Shown: one piece after another, positions 4,868 to 6,166 of the stretch
How positions within the stretch are numbered: position 1 is the first letter of the stretch
Layout: every line of letters starts with the position of its first letter
Assembly: GCA_900551515.1 (NCBI GenBank)
Contig: URWH01000118.1
Span: forward strand, 1 to 6,166
Length of the DNA: 6,166 bases
Direction of reading: 5' to 3'
DNA from: an uncultured Porphyromonadaceae bacterium
GTDB lineage: Bacteria > Bacteroidota > Bacteroidia > Bacteroidales > Muribaculaceae
Made by a program: the position numbers and the translations under genes
Notes under the pieces: model-generated
Databases searched by the model: none
What the model was told of the DNA's origin: nothing
The model's input: the letters and a program-made list of their open reading frames with translations, nothing else

Positions 4868-6166
4868 ACGACAATCTGATTCAACATCTCGACCGTGCAA
4901 CCTTTGAGGCCGTGGGCGCTGCCGCCGACAGCCTCGGCGTGCCCTGCTATGCCGTGGGCGGATATGTACGCGACCTGTTTCTGCACCGCCCGTCGAAAGA
5001 TATCGACTTCGTGTGCGTGGGGCAGGGGAGCGGCATCGCCGTGGCAAAAGCTCTGGCAGCCACGTCGCGCAAGTCGAAAGTCAACATATTCCGCACCTAC
5101 GGCACGGCGCAGCTCCGCTATCACGGACTTGAGCTGGAGTTTGTGGGCGCCCGCCGCGAGTCGTATCACCGCGATTCGCGCAACCCCATTGTCGAAGAAG
5201 GCACTCTCGACGACGATATCTCGCGCCGCGACTTCACCATCAACGCTATGGCCCTGTGTGTCAACGCCGACGGCTTCGGCAGACTTATCGACCGTTATGA
5301 TGGCGTAGGCGATCTGCAGCGGCGCATCATACGCACGCCGCTCGACCCCGATATCACCTTCAGCGACGATCCGCTGCGCATGATGCGAGCCATACGCTTC
5401 GCCACGCAGCTGGATTTCGACATCGATCCCGCTACGCTCGAAGCCATCACCCGAAATGCCTCGCGCATCGACATCATCACCCGCGAACGCATCTCCACCG
5501 AGCTGATGAAGATCATGCAGTCGCCGCGCCCCTCCCTCGGGTGGAGGCTGCTTTCGGTTACCGGGCTGCTGTCCCACATACTGCCGCAGCTCGAAGCTAT
5601 GAAGGGCGTGGAAACCGTGCATGGCCGCGGACATAAAGACAATTTCGAGCACACTATGCTCGTGCTCGACCGCGTGGCCGAAAAATCCGACAACGTGTGG
5701 CTCCGCTGGGGCGCTTTGCTCCACGACATCGCGAAACCGGTGACCAAGCGCTGGGACGATGAAAACGGATGGACGTTCCGCAACCACAACTTCATAGGCG
5801 GAAAAATGGTGCCGCGGATTTTCCGCGACCTCAAGATGCCGCTGGGCGAGCCGATGAAATATGTGAAAAAGATTGTCGAGCTCCACATGCGCCCGATCGC
5901 CCTGGTCGAGGACTCCGTGACCGATTCGGCCGTTCGGCGCCTGATCGTGGACGCCGGCGAGGATCTCGACGATCTCATGATCCTCTGTCAGGCCGACATC
6001 ACCTCGCGCAACCCCGAGAAAGTGAGGATGCATCTGCGCAACTTCGACAATGTCCTGGCCAAGATGGAGGATGTCAACGCCCGCGACCATCTGCGCCTGT
6101 TCCAGCCCCCCGTGACCGGCGAGGAGATCATGGCCACGTTCGGTCTGCCCCCCTCGCAGCCTGTGG
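4864..6166 (+). CDS. cca: CCA tRNA nucleotidyltransferase with HD domain, 3'-truncated
   Basis: This enzyme adds or repairs the 3'-terminal CCA of tRNAs using CTP and ATP. The window holds 434 codons and one extra base with no stop; from usual Bacteroidota lengths (about 470-480 aa) some tens of residues are missing. Class II nucleotidyltransferase motifs are complete: GGYVRD (G32, G33, R36) with metal-binding D46 and D48 (KDIDFV); DDDISRRDFTINAMA (116-130); and SDDPLRMMRAIRFA (167-180), which matches the nucleotide-selecting helix region. A C-terminal HD domain has H263 (FEHTM), H287-D288 (LLHDIAK), H308 and D378 (QADITS), so it looks metal-competent; in E. coli Cca this domain has phosphohydrolase activities. 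A bacterial poly(A) polymerase is the main alternative, but the HD domain and apparent single-copy role favour CCA addition. The ATG overlaps the stop of the M24 gene (ATGA, 4864-4867). Confidence 0.93.
   Translation, partial: MNDNLIQHLDRATFEAVGAAADSLGVPCYAVGGYVRDLFLHRPSKDIDFVCVGQGSGIAVAKALAATSRKSKVNIFRTYGTAQLRYHGLELEFVGARRESYHRDSRNPIVEEGTLDDDISRRDFTINAMALCVNADGFGRLIDRYDGVGDLQRRIIRTPLDPDITFSDDPLRMMRAIRFATQLDFDIDPATLEAITRNASRIDIITRERISTELMKIMQSPRPSLGWRLLSVTGLLSHILPQLEAMKGVETVHGRGHKDNFEHTMLVLDRVAEKSDNVWLRWGALLHDIAKPVTKRWDDENGWTFRNHNFIGGKMVPRIFRDLKMPLGEPMKYVKKIVELHMRPIALVEDSVTDSAVRRLIVDAGEDLDDLMILCQADITSRNPEKVRMHLRNFDNVLAKMEDVNARDHLRLFQPPVTGEEIMATFGLPPSQPV

Noticed and set aside
4798..6090. A 430-codon open frame on the minus strand opposite cca.
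   Set aside because: It lies antisense to a clearly recognisable CCA enzyme with complete motifs. Its His/Val/Ala-rich product resembles no family I know. Long antisense frames are expected when the coding strand is GC-rich at third positions.

Overview
The window reads as a densely packed chromosomal segment of a Bacteroidota bacterium, most likely order Bacteroidales. A GC-rich gut lineage such as Muribaculaceae is a guess at family level only. The grounds are: a GldH-type lipoprotein, a family essentially confined to Bacteroidota, directly behind a PSP1/RicT-type protein; no Shine-Dalgarno sequences, with A-rich leaders before several starts; and strong G/C preference at third codon positions. 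All six genes are on the plus strand. Two are cut by the window edges. I see no mobile element, CRISPR array, rRNA or tRNA.

Bases 2-1051 hold the C-terminal two thirds of RNase Y (rny), with intact KH and HD domains. A 22-nt gap that contains an 8-bp inverted repeat leads into a RicT/PSP1-family protein (1073-2494). This protein has the six-cysteine signature of the B. subtilis Y-complex subunit RicT and a long lysine/arginine/Asn-Gly-rich tail with 12-bp tandem repeats. Two bases later comes gldH (2497-2973), a short lipoprotein of the gliding/type IX secretion set.

After an 83-nt GC-rich gap with no recognisable promoter or U-tract terminator, a second tight cluster follows: a HAD-family phosphatase (3057-3704), an M24-family (Xaa-Pro peptidase-like) metalloenzyme (3701-4867), and a CCA tRNA nucleotidyltransferase with a C-terminal HD domain (4864 to the window end). 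Both junctions here are 4-nt ATGA overlaps, which suggests translational coupling.

Functionally the window is weighted toward RNA metabolism: an mRNA endonuclease, its likely specificity partner, and the tRNA 3'-end enzyme. The most interesting point is that rny and ricT are immediate neighbours. In Firmicutes the two products work together, but with RicA and RicF, neither of which is seen here, and ricT there lies next to holB. The linkage suggests an RNase Y-RicT pair in Bacteroidota, possibly with the RicT tail as an RNA-binding extension. I did not find a wholly new system.
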